Of a stretch of DNA of 64,000 bases, positions 1-12,429 are shown piece by piece. The first letter of the stretch is position 1; the number at the start of each line of letters is the position of its first letter. This DNA comes from Dendrocalamus latiflorus. Taxonomy: Eukaryota > Streptophyta > Magnoliopsida > Poales > Poaceae. Under the pieces are notes generated by a model. That model did no database searches. It worked only from the letters and a program-made list of their open reading frames with translations, and was not told the DNA's origin. The stretch lies in NCBI GenBank assembly GCA_017311315.1, contig CM029631.1, positions 11,813,910 to 11,877,909 of the forward strand, written 5' to 3'. Position numbers and translations under genes: made by a program.

Positions 1-3000
1 TAAGCCAAATTCTAAAGTTGACTAAAAATACTTGAAAATTCGCTTTACTGCTTGACGATGTGAAGCATGTGGGGAAGCTTGAAAGCAAGCACATAGACAC
101 ACAGTAAAGTATATGTCTGGCCTTGGAGTGGTGAGGTACAAGAGAGAGACAATTATGCTTCTGTATACCTTTTCATCAATAGGCTCATCATCTTCATCTG
201 GATCTATCACAGCTGTAGATCCCATGAGTGTGAAAATTGATTTGACTGATCCCATGTCAAAGCAACGAAATAGATCCTTGGTGTACTTAGTTTGATGTGC
301 AAAAGTACCCAACTTTGATTGTTTGATCTAAAAGGAAGAATATGAGCTCTCCCATCACGCTCATCTCGAATTCCCTACTCATAGTATCTGAAAACTTGGA
401 AATAAGAGTATGAGAGGAACCACCAAAGATCATAACATCCACATAAATCTGAATGAGTAAAAGATCGTTGCCATGCTTGAGAGGAAACAAAGTCTTATCT
501 ACCTTGCCTATTTGGAAATTATTTTTTAGCAAGTACGATTTAAGCCTATCATACCATGCTCTGGATGCTTGTTTTAGGCCATATAAAGCTTTGGGTAATT
601 TGTAGACATGATCAGGAAACTTAGGATTCTCAAACCTATGTGGTTGTCTAACGTAAATTTCCTCCTCAATATAGCCATTAAGAAAAGCACTTTTTACGTC
701 TATTTGATAAAGTCTAAAACTCTTTGATGCAGCAAATACTAACAAAATTCTAATAGCTTCTAATCAAGTAATAGGAGCAAATATTTCACTAAAGTCAAGG
801 CCTTCTACCTGGGAGAATTCTTGAGCCACAAGTCTAGCCTTATTTCAAATAACAATACCATCCTCACTTTGTTTATTCTTAAAAATCCATTTAGTTCCAA
901 TAACATTGTGACCATGAGGGGTGAGACTAAAGTCCAAACTTTGTTACACTCAAAATTTTCTAACTCCTCATGCATAGCATTAATCCAAGACTCATCTGAT
1001 AAAACGTGATTTACATCATGGGGTTCAAAAGAGAAGACGAAAGCAGAATGAGCATATGGAGCATTGGAGTTATACCTGCTGTAAAGAATTCTCTCGTTTA
1101 CCTCTCCAATCATTTGTTCTGGGGATGATGTTGTTGGATGTGCAAAGGAGCTTGCAGAGTGGTCGTAGATATAGTCGTTGAAGTAGTCGTAGCAGCCATC
1201 TACTAGATGTAGGTTCAGCCGCAGTATCTACATTTGTAGGGGTGGTCATAGCGACTGTTGTCGACGGTGTAGTCGTAGTAGTTGTAGTCATAGGAGTGGT
1301 CGTAGCGACCATTGTCGTAGATGCAATCGTAGCAGCTATAGTCGTACGAGTGGCTGTATATAGGGCTGTAAACGAGCCGAGCTCGAGCGAGCTCGGCCTT
1401 CCAGGCTCGAGCTCGGTAGAAGCTCGAGCCGAGCTCGAGTTGGGGTCCGAGCCCGAACCTGGGCTCGAGCTCGGCTCGGCCTAAGCTCGAGTAGGCTCGA
1501 GTTCGGCTCGTTGAAGCTCGTAACAATTAAAATAATTTATTATGCATTATTTTTCAATAATAAAAATTTTTAGGTTCGAGCTCGGCTCTAATAAGCTCGA
1601 TAACAGTCAAAATAATTCAAATACACACTAATTTTTAATAATAAGAAAAGCTCGAGCTCGAGTTCGGCTCGAGAAAGCTCGGTAAGAATTAATATATATT
1701 ACTATTTAAGCTCGAATCGAGGCTCACGAACTATTCGAGCTCGGCTCGGTAAAGCTCGCGAGCTCGAAATCAAGCTCGAGTTCGGCTCGTTTAAAGCTCG
1801 AACCGAGCTCGAATCGAGCCTAGAACGAGCCGAACTCGAGTAGCTCGCGAGCTTCGAGCTTTTTTTACAGCCCTAGCTGTATAGGTTGTCGTAGGTGTCG
1901 TAGTGTAACTCGAGAACTCCTTGTTGTCATCGTCGGAGTCATAAAAGATATCGTCAAGTGCGTCAGGGGTTTGTATACTTGCATTGTCGAGTCTAGTACC
2001 AGGATGACGAGAGCGACATCCCTTAAGATGAACTTGTCGGTGACACGTACGGTGCCTTTAGTAAGAACTCGTCCTTGAGAATTGTCCCTAAAAGTGATCA
2101 TATCATCACCGGGAGCACGAGTGAGGGAGGAGAACCATCGTGAGTCTCCGGTCATGTGTCGAGAGCAACCAAAGTCAATAAACCATATGTTCTCCTTCCT
2201 CTTGCGATAAGCCTATATAGCACAAATAGTCATCAATATATTAGTACTTAGGTTAGATAATAAAGATTTTGGTATGCAGTACTGAGATACTCGACGAATA
2301 GGAGCAATAATATGCACTGATAAATATTTAAGTGAATCATTAGCATTTGACATATTTTAACCAATCGACCGTTGAAAAGCATGTTCAACCATGGGGCGGT
2401 CTGACCCTTTCAGTAGAGCTAGTCTAACAAATGATCGGTCAAATCGCATAGACGACCCTGGTAGAAAACGATCTGACCGACTATGTGAAAAGGGTCTGGC
2501 CATTGACTGGTCTAATCGAGCAGAAAAAACTGGTCGAAACTCTTTTGTGAATCTGGTTCGACCACAAGAAGTAACTTGTCAAAAGTCTCGTTCGGCCACT
2601 CTGGTCTAACCATGAGAACCAACTGGTCGAGCACCTGATCTAGTCATACTAATTCGATCATAGGAAGCAGCTAGTTGAAAATGCTTTTTTTTATCTTATC
2701 TTTGTTCTCTTTCTTTGATTTTCTAAAGCAGAATTGAACCAAATAACCATCTTTTCCATAATGAGTGCATTGATACTTGACTTGATGAGTGGTCATGTCA
2801 GCCGACATAACATCACTCAGTTTAGTAGAGAATTCTTTTGTAAAACCAGCAGATTTAAAAATAACTCATTTTGGTTTAGACTCTACTTCAAATTTTCCTG
2901 ATTTGAGTATCTTAGTCACTTTAGGAGGTTATTCCTAGCATGCTCAACAAAATTAAATCCTATACCATGATTTTTACATTAGTTTTTGACTTTTCTAGAA

Positions 3001-3560
3001 TTATATTCAAATTCTTCTTACTAAAAGAAAACATCTCTAAAGTATTCTTAACATACTCGTTTTCTTTAGACAATGTGGAACAAGATGATCAATTTACAGA
3101 TTCATTCACAATCTCTTTAGAAGCACTAAACTGAACCAATTTTTCCTTTTTAGCAAAATCATTAAGTTGTCTAGTCAATACTTCTATCTTAGTGTTAAGC
3201 TTCAGAGAGTTAGAGTAAGAAAGAGTCTTATGATAAAGCATTTGTTGGATTGACTCCTAAGATGAATTAAGCCTAGCCTAAAACAAATCATACTTAGAGC
3301 AAGCTTTAGATTGAATAGAAGAATTCGACTTAAGCTTTTCAATTTTATCTTTTGCAAGTTTTAGCTTTTTATCACAAGAGTCGTGTGCCAATTTTAATTC
3401 ATCAAGTTTAGTAGTTACATTACTAAATTGAACCAAACTTGATGTATTAATTTTCTTGCAGATTCTATCATCAACTCTTTTTTATATAATAGTAGAGATA
3501 TATATAGTTTTAGTATAGATACAACTGATCAACTTGAGCAATAGAATCTGGGGTTAGTGG
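1..3560 (-). mobile_element. Degenerate SIRE-like Ty1/copia retrotransposon, partial at left edge
   Basis: Read on the minus strand, pieces of a copia polyprotein appear in the expected order. About 3480-2940 is a gag coiled coil with several in-frame stops. About 2640-2390 is a linker rich in GGTCTGACC-like repeats. About 2220-1930 holds the gag/pre-integrase start with IDFGCSRHMTGDSRWFSS. About 1110-805 is the start of reverse transcriptase. At 745-287 the RT core is clear (YQIDVKSAFLNG, LPKALYGLKQASRAWYDRL, and YVDVMIFGG in place of the usual YVDDIIFG). At 312-22 the text runs toward RNase H and leaves the window. Integrase is missing: the text goes from pre-integrase through a GTCGTA-rich low-complexity stretch straight into RT. 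No LTR is visible. Stops, frameshifts and the altered YVDD motif mean it is dead. A MITE sits inside at 1361-1875. Confidence 0.85.
1361..1875. mobile_element. hAT-type MITE, 515 bp, with perfect 8-bp target duplication
   Basis: The element starts TAGGGCTGTAAA and ends TTTACAGCCCTA, a perfect 12-bp terminal inverted repeat. It is flanked by gctgtata at 1353-1360 and 1876-1883, the 8-bp duplication expected of hAT transposition. The interior is an unusual mosaic of GAGCTCGAGC-like palindromes separated by AT-rich spacers, and it encodes nothing. It lies inside the low-complexity segment of the dead copia element, so it arrived later. Confidence 0.9.
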
Positions 3561-6083
3561 AGCAGGTTTGTGTTCACTCATGTTGATCGATTGGTGCTCT
3601 GAAACTACAAAGATGGAACACCACTTTTTCCTGTGCTCCGATGCTGTCCACTGTAAAGTTACTACCAGCTTCACTCCAAATCTATCGCTTCTTTTGCACT
3701 GCTCTTTTCACTTTATTTGCTCGATGCTCTGCCACCTTGGTTGTTGGTATACACTGTAAACTGTTACAGTACACTAAGGACACTGAGCGTATTTTGGGTG
3801 CAATTCTTTACCTGATGCTTTATCTATTAATGGTGAACAGAATCGCGGAATGTAATTGACTGTTTGTTGAAATTGAACCTGGAGTGACTGCGGATGATTT
3901 GTGCCAGCATCGCAAATCTATTAATGATGTTTGTTTCTCTAGCTCTTTTAGTTAAGCCAATCTCTATTCTCTAGTCAGTGACACTATTATGATACCAGGG
4001 TGGCAGAGCTGGGCCACAATTTTCCATTGAAGTACATATCAAATATATCACAGTGCTAAGAGCAACACCTTGCTTCATGTCATTGACCACCCTCTTTCAT
4101 TTTTGCTTTTACACTGACTTTATTCTGTTCTTGATTTGTGTCAGGATGAAGAATTTGATAGGGTGTAGAACCGCAGCACGGTTCCACAAATGCGCCACGT
4201 CTAATGTCTGGGGTCAAAGTCTAACTACTGCTTGATGAACGTCTTAGAGGACAGACAGAACCCCTGAGAGAGGCATTGTACGCTATGATCGTTTTGGCTT
4301 CAGCTTTTAGTTTCCGGCTTATTTTTCATTATTCATAAATTTCGTCTTTTTCTGAACTTTTGGCTTTTTGTTGAGCTTTTTTGCCGGTTCTTTTTTCCGT
4401 ATTTATTTGTATTATACGTAATGGGCTAACATATTTTTTATATTTTTTTAAATTTAATTATGCTAAATAAGACTCTGTCAGCTACAGTGTTTTTTCAACC
4501 ATAAACCACAAAAAAGGCCCAAATTAATCTCTTTGGAAAGCATCTTCAGCTGATTCAGATCTCCTATGTGCTTTAACTTCACAGATAGGCAATCTTATGA
4601 AAGGACCATCTGGCCAGGCTTTGCAGAACCTCAAATCTGATGATGTGACTGCCGGGAAGCACTGGGCTTCAATGGCAGCCCTTCTTTCCCTGATCCGCCT
4701 TGTCGCCGTTGGATTCATCAGGTCTTGTTTTTGTTCATGGCCCAGCTTTTCATTTCCCTCCTGTTACCATTGCGATGTCGAAAACCTGTCATAACATTGC
4801 AGCAGAACAGTGAACATATTGAACTGATCAAAATCACTGGAAATTTGCATGGTTTGGTGACCCATATATAACTGGCTTGGTAACATGTGCGGATATAAGT
4901 TAGATCACATTTTTTGTGGCATCATAGGTTCTATCTTGTGTCGATGCATTCATTTTTTCTAATTTGCGTGCTATTTTTATCTTAGGAGGATGATAATGAG
5001 CATATAACAGAGACGCGATACACGGGATACATCCGGACCCTTACATAGCCGATGTTGCCACAGCATCCTAGTAATATTCTTGATATGGATCTATATAGCC
5101 CTGTTTTTTTAGTTTTTATTTTTTACAGTAACTAATTTTTAAATGAAATATTTTTTCAATATAGAGTCTACTAGTTAATCGTATTACATATTGTACCGAC
5201 TTTATTTATATTGATAAAAATCACACGTGAGTTTCTATTACTATGTAATATCTCGTATGAACAGTCCAAAAATCACAAGCTGCAGCCAAAAGACAAAGAC
5301 TCAGCCAAAAAGAATAGATCCATATTTAGCTCCTCTTGGATGTCATACAGCTCTAGAGACATTCCTCGGTAAATATCAGACTTTTTTTAATCTAAGATTG
5401 ACTAAGGTCTAACAACCAAACCACATAAACAACATGGCCAAGTTAGTTAGAGGTGTTCGCATTGTGCTATAACTGATATCTTTTAGCTGAAAATTAATAG
5501 TAGTAGCTAAAAGTAGTTTTATAAGAAGAGGATAAGCGGTAAGAAAAATAAAAAAAAGATACGTACACGAGACGGAAGTAAGAAGAGTGAGATACATGAT
5601 GCTCCTGTAACGTCTTATTCTATCCTTAGAGTAAGATAAAAGTGAAAAGAGCTAAAAAAACTAATTTAAAAAAAATCAAATACTTATATTAACTTTCGTT
5701 TTTTCAAGGAAAAAAACACCACCTCTTGCGTTAGGCTGATGCAACGGTGCGTCCGTGCCTTCAGCCGGGAACGCAAGAGACAAGCCACCCAAGCTGGCGT
5801 CGGGGGGCGGTGGCCCCACATGTCATCCGACCAACAAACCCGACGGTGGGCCCGGCCCGAGCAGGCGTGAAGGTGAGCATGCATCCCTCTGGGCCCACAT
5901 GTCGTCCACACCAATCCCGGTTGGTGGAGGCATGAACCACGCCCCTTCCCAGGCCCACACCCGCGGCGGCGAACGAGAGAAAAAAAAAGGTGGAACTCGC
6001 CGACGCAATCACAATCCTCTAACGATCTATAATTCCTCGCCTCACTACCTCATCCCAATGACAGGTGGGGACATCAATTATCG
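3561..6083. other. Intergenic, no gene identified; possible exon fragment near 4590-4720
   Basis: I see no complete gene. The plus-strand stretch at 4597-4720 reads open, has gene-like composition and is followed by CAG|GT at its end, so it could be a leftover exon, but I do not recognise the protein. Segments around 4290-4450 and 5410-5690 are AT-rich, with AGCTTTT/AAAAGCT motifs that look MITE-derived, though I could not define ends. From 5740 the DNA becomes GC-rich and merges into the APT promoter. Confidence 0.4.
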
Positions 6084-6167
6084 TTGACCCACGTGTCAGC
6101 CGGAGCGCTCGGCTCGCCGCGCGGTTATAATTGACGGTCGCGGCGAGGCGCAAATAAAAAGGGAAGC
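6084..6167 (+). promoter_or_regulatory. Promoter-proximal region of the APT gene (G-box, TATA-like box)
   Basis: CACGTG (G-box/ABRE core) lies at 6090-6095 within TTGACCCACGTGTCAGC, so it abuts a W-box-like TTGACC. A TATA-like CAAATAAAAAGG lies at about 6151-6162, only a few bases before the ATG at 6168, so either the leader is very short or transcription starts further upstream. Function is inferred from motifs only. Confidence 0.4.
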
Positions 6168-9099
6168 ATGCTCGCGTCTCGTCCCCTCCTCCTCCCGTAC
6201 TGCCGCCGTTCCTCTGCGTCGGCTCCGATTCCCGGCGGCGCGCGCGCTTCGAGCTCCAGCGTGCGGTTCGGATCCCTCGGAGGCGGGCGGCCGCGGCGGC
6301 GAGGGTCAGCGGCGGTGGTGATGGCATCTGACGGGCGCGTGGCGCGGATCGCGTCCGCCATCCGCGTCATCCCCGACTTCCCCAAGCCAGGTCCCTTCCC
6401 CCTCCCTCCCCCGTCTCTCTAGAACCCTAGTAGCTGTTGCTTGCTTGGTTGGGTGGGTCGATCTGCTTGATGCTTAGTGGCGGCGGCGGCTCTGACCGAC
6501 GTCGACTCCCCACTCGTTCGGGCGGCGCCGGCGGTGGAGTTTAGTAACTCTGTGTTGCGGTGCGGATGAGGGCTAACTGTACTGTAACACTAACTAGAGT
6601 GAGTAAATTGGTCCTACTGCATATTACTAACTAGAGTGAGTAAATTGGTCCTACTGCATATTACTAGTACTGTAAATTAAGTAAAACAGAGCTGTTGTGA
6701 TGAAGCAGTAGTTAGTACAGGCATAATGTAACACTAGCAATGATTTGCCACTGGCAGTAACAGCTGCCTCTTTTTTTAGCTTTTTTCTAGTTTTTTCTCC
6801 TATTCCTTTGCATTTTTCAAAATGATACAGAGGTGTTTCTCAAAATTCTCATTTTTATTATTTTTTTTCTTATTTTTTAACTTAGAAAAACTAACCGCCG
6901 CTTAGCCACTATATAACAATTATAGCCAAAAACCTACAGTAGAAGCCAAAAGCCATAGCTTTTAAGCCGTTTGGAGCACTACCAATGGATGTTACAGATT
7001 TATTTTTGTACAACTGGAAACTAACTGCTGCTTATCTGCTAGTGAACCGCGACTTGAATTAGTTGCACGGGGAACTTGGCTGGTCACTGCATGATTTTCC
7101 CCATAGTGGGTAGTTTCATATGAAACATTGGTTACCGTGGAGTTGGCAAGTGTGCTTTTAAATGAGATGCCATTTTTGCTACTTGGCTCGGTAAAATACT
7201 CGGCATTTTTATGTGTAGGAATCACCTGTTTCTTCTAATCATGTATCGTTTTGTTTCTTTGTGCAGGGATTTTGTTTCAGGATATCACGACGTTGCTTCT
7301 CAATCCAGAGGCATTCCATGACACAATCGACCTCTTCGTCGAGCGGTACAAGGACAAAGGGATCACTGTAGTTGCTGGTAATGTGAAATTAAGTAGTATG
7401 TTTTCTTGGCATTGGATGCACTTATAATAAAGGAAAGTCAGTATTGTAAATAATGCAATTGAGATCCTTATATGTTCTCTTGTACTCACTATTCATATTT
7501 GTCGTCATCAAAACCAGGTGTTGAAGCTAGGGGATTCATTTTTGGTCCCCCCATTGCATTAGCCATAGGTGCAAAGTTTGTTCCATTAAGGAAGCCGAAA
7601 AAATTACCTGGTATGTTTTCATGTTGATTGATGTGCAGCTGCTGCTATTATTGAACACTGAACAGCTATACTTCAGGGCTCAAGCTGGATGCATTAGCTA
7701 ACAATCTTCCATGTTTATACTAGGTGAGGTGATTGCGGAAGAATATTCTCTGGAATATGGCACCGACAAAATAGAAATGCATGTAGGAGCCGTGGAGCCC
7801 AATGACCGGGCCCTTGTGGTGGATGATCTTATTGCCACAGGTGGAACCCTCTGTGCAGCTGTCAAACTTATTGGTGAGCTCCCGTATTCAGTTGTATGTT
7901 GTATTTTGTTACTGTGTAGACAATGTCTTAAAATAATTCTCTAAATCAATTTTCTATTTTGAAAAGGCTTGTTTATCACTGCAAGTTCCATTTCCTTTTA
8001 AGTTACAAAATATATAAAAGTAATGCTCCTTCATATTCAAAATTCTCATAGTACTAGCTTTTAGAACAATATTGCACATTTGCACCAACATTTTCCCCCA
8101 AATTTTGAGAAGTGCACATAAATGGATGTGTGGAAGACTGGAAGATAAAATTCTGAAGGACTTTTTTCTTTGTTTAGCCTGCTGTTAAAATGATACTATT
8201 TCTTCAAATTTTTGAAGGGAGTGCACTTTATAACATTCTAAACATCTTGTTGGATTGCTTTCTTATGGTTTTTGGTATGATGGTTTACTTACCTTAATTT
8301 TATACCTTGCTACTCTGCAGAACGTGTTGGAGCAGAGGTGGTTGAGTGTGCTTGTGTTATTGAACTGCCAGAGTTGAAGGTACATTTTGCTTCCAATGCA
8401 TCAATCTCCCAATTTAGATGAGGAAAACATTGTTTGTATACCGTAATGGAATTGTTTTCGTGCTCTTAATTTGGTCAGGTTTTGGTAAATTATCATTGAG
8501 AGATTTGCTTCTATGTATTTATAGCATGCAACCACTCGATCATTTGCTAGAATTTCCCATTAGCTACCTTGGATGCTCTAGAAAATGAAAGGAGCTTCAC
8601 TTTGATGTGATTCTTGGGAGATTTCTCTGCACTTGCTCTCCACTTAAATATACTAGGTTCTTTTCATCATAAAGCTCTTTCTGCTTTGCATCCTTATGCA
8701 GTTGGATAACACAAGTTAGTTATTGAATTTAAATTTGAACGACCAATAATTGGTTGTACATCTTCGGATATTGGTTACAGACAGTTCATGCACACTCATG
8801 CGGATGCAAACGGGAAAAAAATGATCCTTATGACTTGAGACTAGCTACAAGAAATGTAATATGTGCAAGTCATGACCAGAAGTTCATAGCAAAAGACTTT
8901 GACTAAGCTTATCTGCATTTTTCAATAATAGATTAATGGCCATCTCAGAGGTCAGGAAATTTGCAGCTTGAAGAATCATGGTTATCATCTAGAAGCAAAA
9001 CCGAACTGTCTTTGTTTAGTGTCCTAACTGTGGCATGTATTTCAGGGCCGGGACAAGTTGGGTGACAGGCCAATTTTTGTCCTTGTAAAGGCGGACTAA
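6168..9099 (+). CDS. APT1: Adenine phosphoribosyltransferase, six exons, intact
   Basis: Salvages adenine with PRPP to give AMP and pyrophosphate; plant APTs also convert cytokinin bases to nucleotides. Exons: 6168-6390, 7267-7377, 7518-7610, 7724-7873, 8321-8379, 9046-9099. All junctions are GT-AG and keep frame, giving 690 nt (229 residues plus stop). The core starts near residue 52 (MASDGRVARIASAIRVIPDF) and contains PKPGILFQDITTLL, GVEARGFIFGPPIALAIG and the PRPP-binding loop VVDDLIATGGTL. It ends with RPIFVLVKAD. The first ATG adds a 51-residue Ser/Arg-rich, acid-poor leader typical of a plastid transit peptide. The second ATG at 6321 would give a cytosolic form of about 178 residues, near the usual family length. 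Intron 1 carries a 37-bp tandem duplication. The function is firm; dual targeting is inference. Confidence 0.95.
6591..6664. repeat. 37-bp perfect tandem duplication in APT intron 1
   Basis: The unit beginning taactagagtgagtaaattg occurs twice back to back (6591-6627 and 6628-6664) with no mismatch, so the duplication is recent. It is intronic and has no obvious effect on splicing. Confidence 0.9.
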
Positions 9100-10400
9100 G
9101 CAGGATGGAACAGCTTATGATCTCTTGAGTTGTTCCCATTGATGTTTCCTTTCTGGAACTATACTGGAAGCAGCAAAGATATCCTATGTTTCTATGTTAG
9201 CTAGTTCCTATCTGGAGCCGCACAATAAAAACATCATCTTTAAATTTGTAAGCGCACGGATTAATTGGGAATGTAGACTTTATTGCTGGCCCTTGTAATA
9301 CGTGGCTTATTTCTGTCAAAAACAGTGCAAATTATTCATGTCAATCAAGGATTATCCATATTGGAGTTTGTTGTTGTTGCTATTACTTTCCTGCTTTGTT
9401 ATTACAGCTTTTTATTAGCAAAAATCGCTGATGCGTTTGTGGTTAATGTTTGGAGATGGCCTTCTGCATTGATTTGAGGAGATTATGTGGGGGCCAGTGG
9501 TGCCGGTACTTAGAATTTTAGAAACACTCATGGATGCTTTTCTTTTGTGACCATTGATCATATTTCAGGTAAGCGTTATGCTTTTGTAGTTTGATGTGTG
9601 CTTACCTCAATGTGCCTTTTGCCATCTTCTTCGTCCCAATCAAGTTATTAATTTTGCATGTGGCCATGCCATGCTGTTGATCATACCGATTTTTGGCTTG
9701 AAAACCTCAGAATTTAACTTGTGGAGTCAAATTAGTTGCTCTAGCAATGAGGATCTTAAATCTTGACTAAGAATATTTACTTCAAACATTATGGTTTAGG
9801 CAATGTTTTTTCTGTTCCTGGCTGTGAAAGGTTTGGGGTACCATCCTGTGATGAACAGCCGGTCCGTGCATCATGCTATAATTAGACTGCCTTATCTAAC
9901 TGTGAGAAGGTAATTTTGGAGGATTTTAGAATGAGTAGAATGATCTCTATGTGTTATTCCAAGGAGCAATATAGCCTTAACCGAATTATGCTTTTGAAAG
10001 TACAGAGCTAAAGTGTTTTGTTAGATGTGTCACCAGCTTTGAAGTAGTAAATCAATTGGTCATGCTTTCTTCTGAATGTCCTAATCGAAGATCCCTGAGT
10101 CTTGTTTGACTTCAAGGTTGTTATAGATTCAGGAAATAGTTTTGTGATTATCTATCCCTTTATGTTTGACCTTGAACTATTTATATATAATCTCTGACTT
10201 ATAATTTGTTCCATTTTCTTTTGAAAGTCTCATCTGTTTGCTTTTGACTTCTTTGCCTCGCAGCTTGCATTAACTGATGAATGCTCATTCTTATAAGAAA
10301 GAGTTTTTCTTGTGTGGTTGGTGAGGGTGGGTGTTGGTCTACCCTTATTGAAGATAAAATATTATGTTGCCATTGATACTTGTATAGTTTTTGGGATGCT
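9100..10400. other. APT 3' flank and intergenic, nothing recognised
   Basis: The first few hundred bases are presumably the APT 3' UTR (AATAAAA at about 9224-9230). The rest is AT-rich sequence without a supported ORF, RNA gene or transposon end. Confidence 0.5.
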
Positions 10401-10520
10401 ATATTGGTGATCAGGTCTTGATATATCTTTGCTTAGATGTATATTGGTGATGAGGTCTTCATATATCTTTGCTTAGATGTATATTGGTGATGAGGTCTTC
10501 ATATATCTTTGCTTAGATGG
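10401..10520. repeat. Three-copy 40-bp minisatellite
   Basis: Three adjacent 40-bp units (10401-10440, 10441-10480, 10481-10520), each beginning atattggtga and ending gcttagatg plus one base. Units 2 and 3 differ only in the last base; unit 1 has two further changes. No coding role. Confidence 0.9.
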
Positions 10521-10539
10521 TACTGGATGTCTATATATC

Positions 10540-12055
10540 CCTGTATAATCTTTTCATATATGTTTTCTTTTTCACTTCTATTTCCTCTCCGGTCGCCTCA
10601 CCTCGATCCGTCGCCTCACCGCCTCTCCAATTGATTCCACCTGGCTTGATCATCCTCGCCACCTCCTTTGTCGATCCCCCATTGTCGGATTGGACCACCA
10701 TTGTCTCCACGTCGTTGGTGTCATGCTCCTCCCTATGCTACCTTGGCATCTCACCGTCATGCTACATCGACCTTCCTCGGACCCCGCCAACCTCTCTGGT
10801 AGGTCCCCCTCACCCCGTAGATGCTTCTCATGTCTTTAATTAGCTTATCACACCATCGGTGCCATGGCCACCATGTCGGTCGAGCCTCCGCCGCGTCTCT
10901 CGTTGTCTTACCGACCCTCCGGTGCTTCTCTTGCATAGCCTTAGACTCCCATAGGTGCGGCTCGGCGAGAGCATCTCGTTTTTGCTCTCGACGGTGACCG
11001 TCATGGCTCCCCTCACCGGCGACAAGCTGTGTGTTGCTCGACGGGAAGAAGCCATTGCAGCGCCCATTTAGATTAAAGTTTAAATCTTAATTAGTACTAA
11101 GCACCATCATTAAGTTTCATTAAGTATTCACTGTCATGTGGGCCCCATCATTAGTTAAGTTAATGGGTCTTTGACATGTGGCCCCAGCCCATTCATGATT
11201 TCTTTTAAAATAGGATTAAAGTAGGTGAGCCACTGACAAGTGGGCCTCTCTTACTGTATAATGAACAGTACCCTAGCCCTGCATGTCAGTCTCTATGTCT
11301 TTTCTTTAGAAAAATTAATTCAAAAAGAAATTAAGTTCGATGGACCCCACTTATCAGTAAGAGAGTACTCTCTCTCCTCTATTTATTTTAGGATTTAATC
11401 CTGATTTAAACTTTTTAGAGCTCATTCTCACTCATTCTCACTCCAAATTGACTGAAACTTATTTCTAAATTCAAGATCTATTTAATAGTGGTGAAATCAT
11501 TCAGTTTGGAGTTCATTTGAACTTATTTGTTTGATTGTGTATTTATTTGCTTTCTGTTGCAATCTCCGAGTAGAGTACGAGGACACAAAGAGCTACAATT
11601 CGAGCCAAGTCAAAACTTTTAAGACCAACTTACTTGTGTACCAGGCGAGTCAATACTTTGATTATATTGAACCTATATTTCAATGTAAATTATTTTTGTG
11701 TTAAATTATTATCTGGACGCCTGGAGCCCCTATGCAAAACCATAGCAACCCTCTTGATGCTAGTGTCCTGGCAAATTTAGAACAAGCGAAATGCAAGACT
11801 TTTTCGCTCATCAGAGTCTTCCTTGAAGTCTCTTATAATGCAAGTCAAAGAGGAGGTCCGCGTGTAGGTCCTTGCAGGAGCCAAGTGTTTGGCGGAACTA
11901 TCCTTAATCCTGTAATTCTGGTTTATTTTCTGTGATCGGGGCTACTATGCGGCTCCCACCCTCTTCTTTATAAAGGGGTCCTTGTAATTAAACATGCTTT
12001 CCTCTAATTTAATCGAGGCAAGCCTTCTGCCCACTTTCAAAAGAAAAAAACAAAA
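10540..12055. mobile_element. Probable LTR-retrotransposon-derived remnant, ends unresolved
   Basis: GC-rich Pro/Ser-coding sequence (10560-11070), then AT-rich text with repeated 'gacatgtgg / gtgggcc' phrases and a 3' stretch near 11940-12040 containing TATAAAGGGG, resemble the untranslated part of rice gypsy LTRs. No gag or pol is present, and I could not find matching ends or a target duplication. Assignment rests on composition and familiarity only. Confidence 0.3.
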
Positions 12056-12300
12056 CCTAGCAATCTTTTTTACTTGACGTTTTTTATTTTCTACGATCTT
12101 CAAGATATGATTTTGATTATTACTTTTTATAACTTTATATGGAGATATACTAATAAAATTATAATATTATAAAAGTATTTTTAATGATAAATCTAATGAT
12201 ATAATTTTATATAATTAACATAGATATTTTTAAATTTATTGGTGATTAAACTTTACAAATTTGAATTCTATAAAGTAAGTAAAAAGGGATGGACGGAGTT
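12056..12300. mobile_element. Possible Stowaway-like MITE relic
   Basis: AT-rich block ending in GGGATGGACGGAG, the usual right end of Stowaway-type elements in grasses. A matching left end is not clear, so this may be truncated. Confidence 0.3.
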
Positions 12301-12429
12301 TTTTTTTGTCTTCCTAGGAACAAATCATGAAGATAAAACTTAAATCCTCAAACCAATATCTTCGTGGGGGTAAATCATCAATTTTCCTTTTGTAAGGAAA
12401 ATTACTCTTCGTATTACTCTGCCAGAGAA

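Noticed and set aside
5755..6087. 110-residue plus-strand open frame before APT
   Set aside because: GC-rich promoter sequence open in several frames on both strands; not in the APT reading frame.
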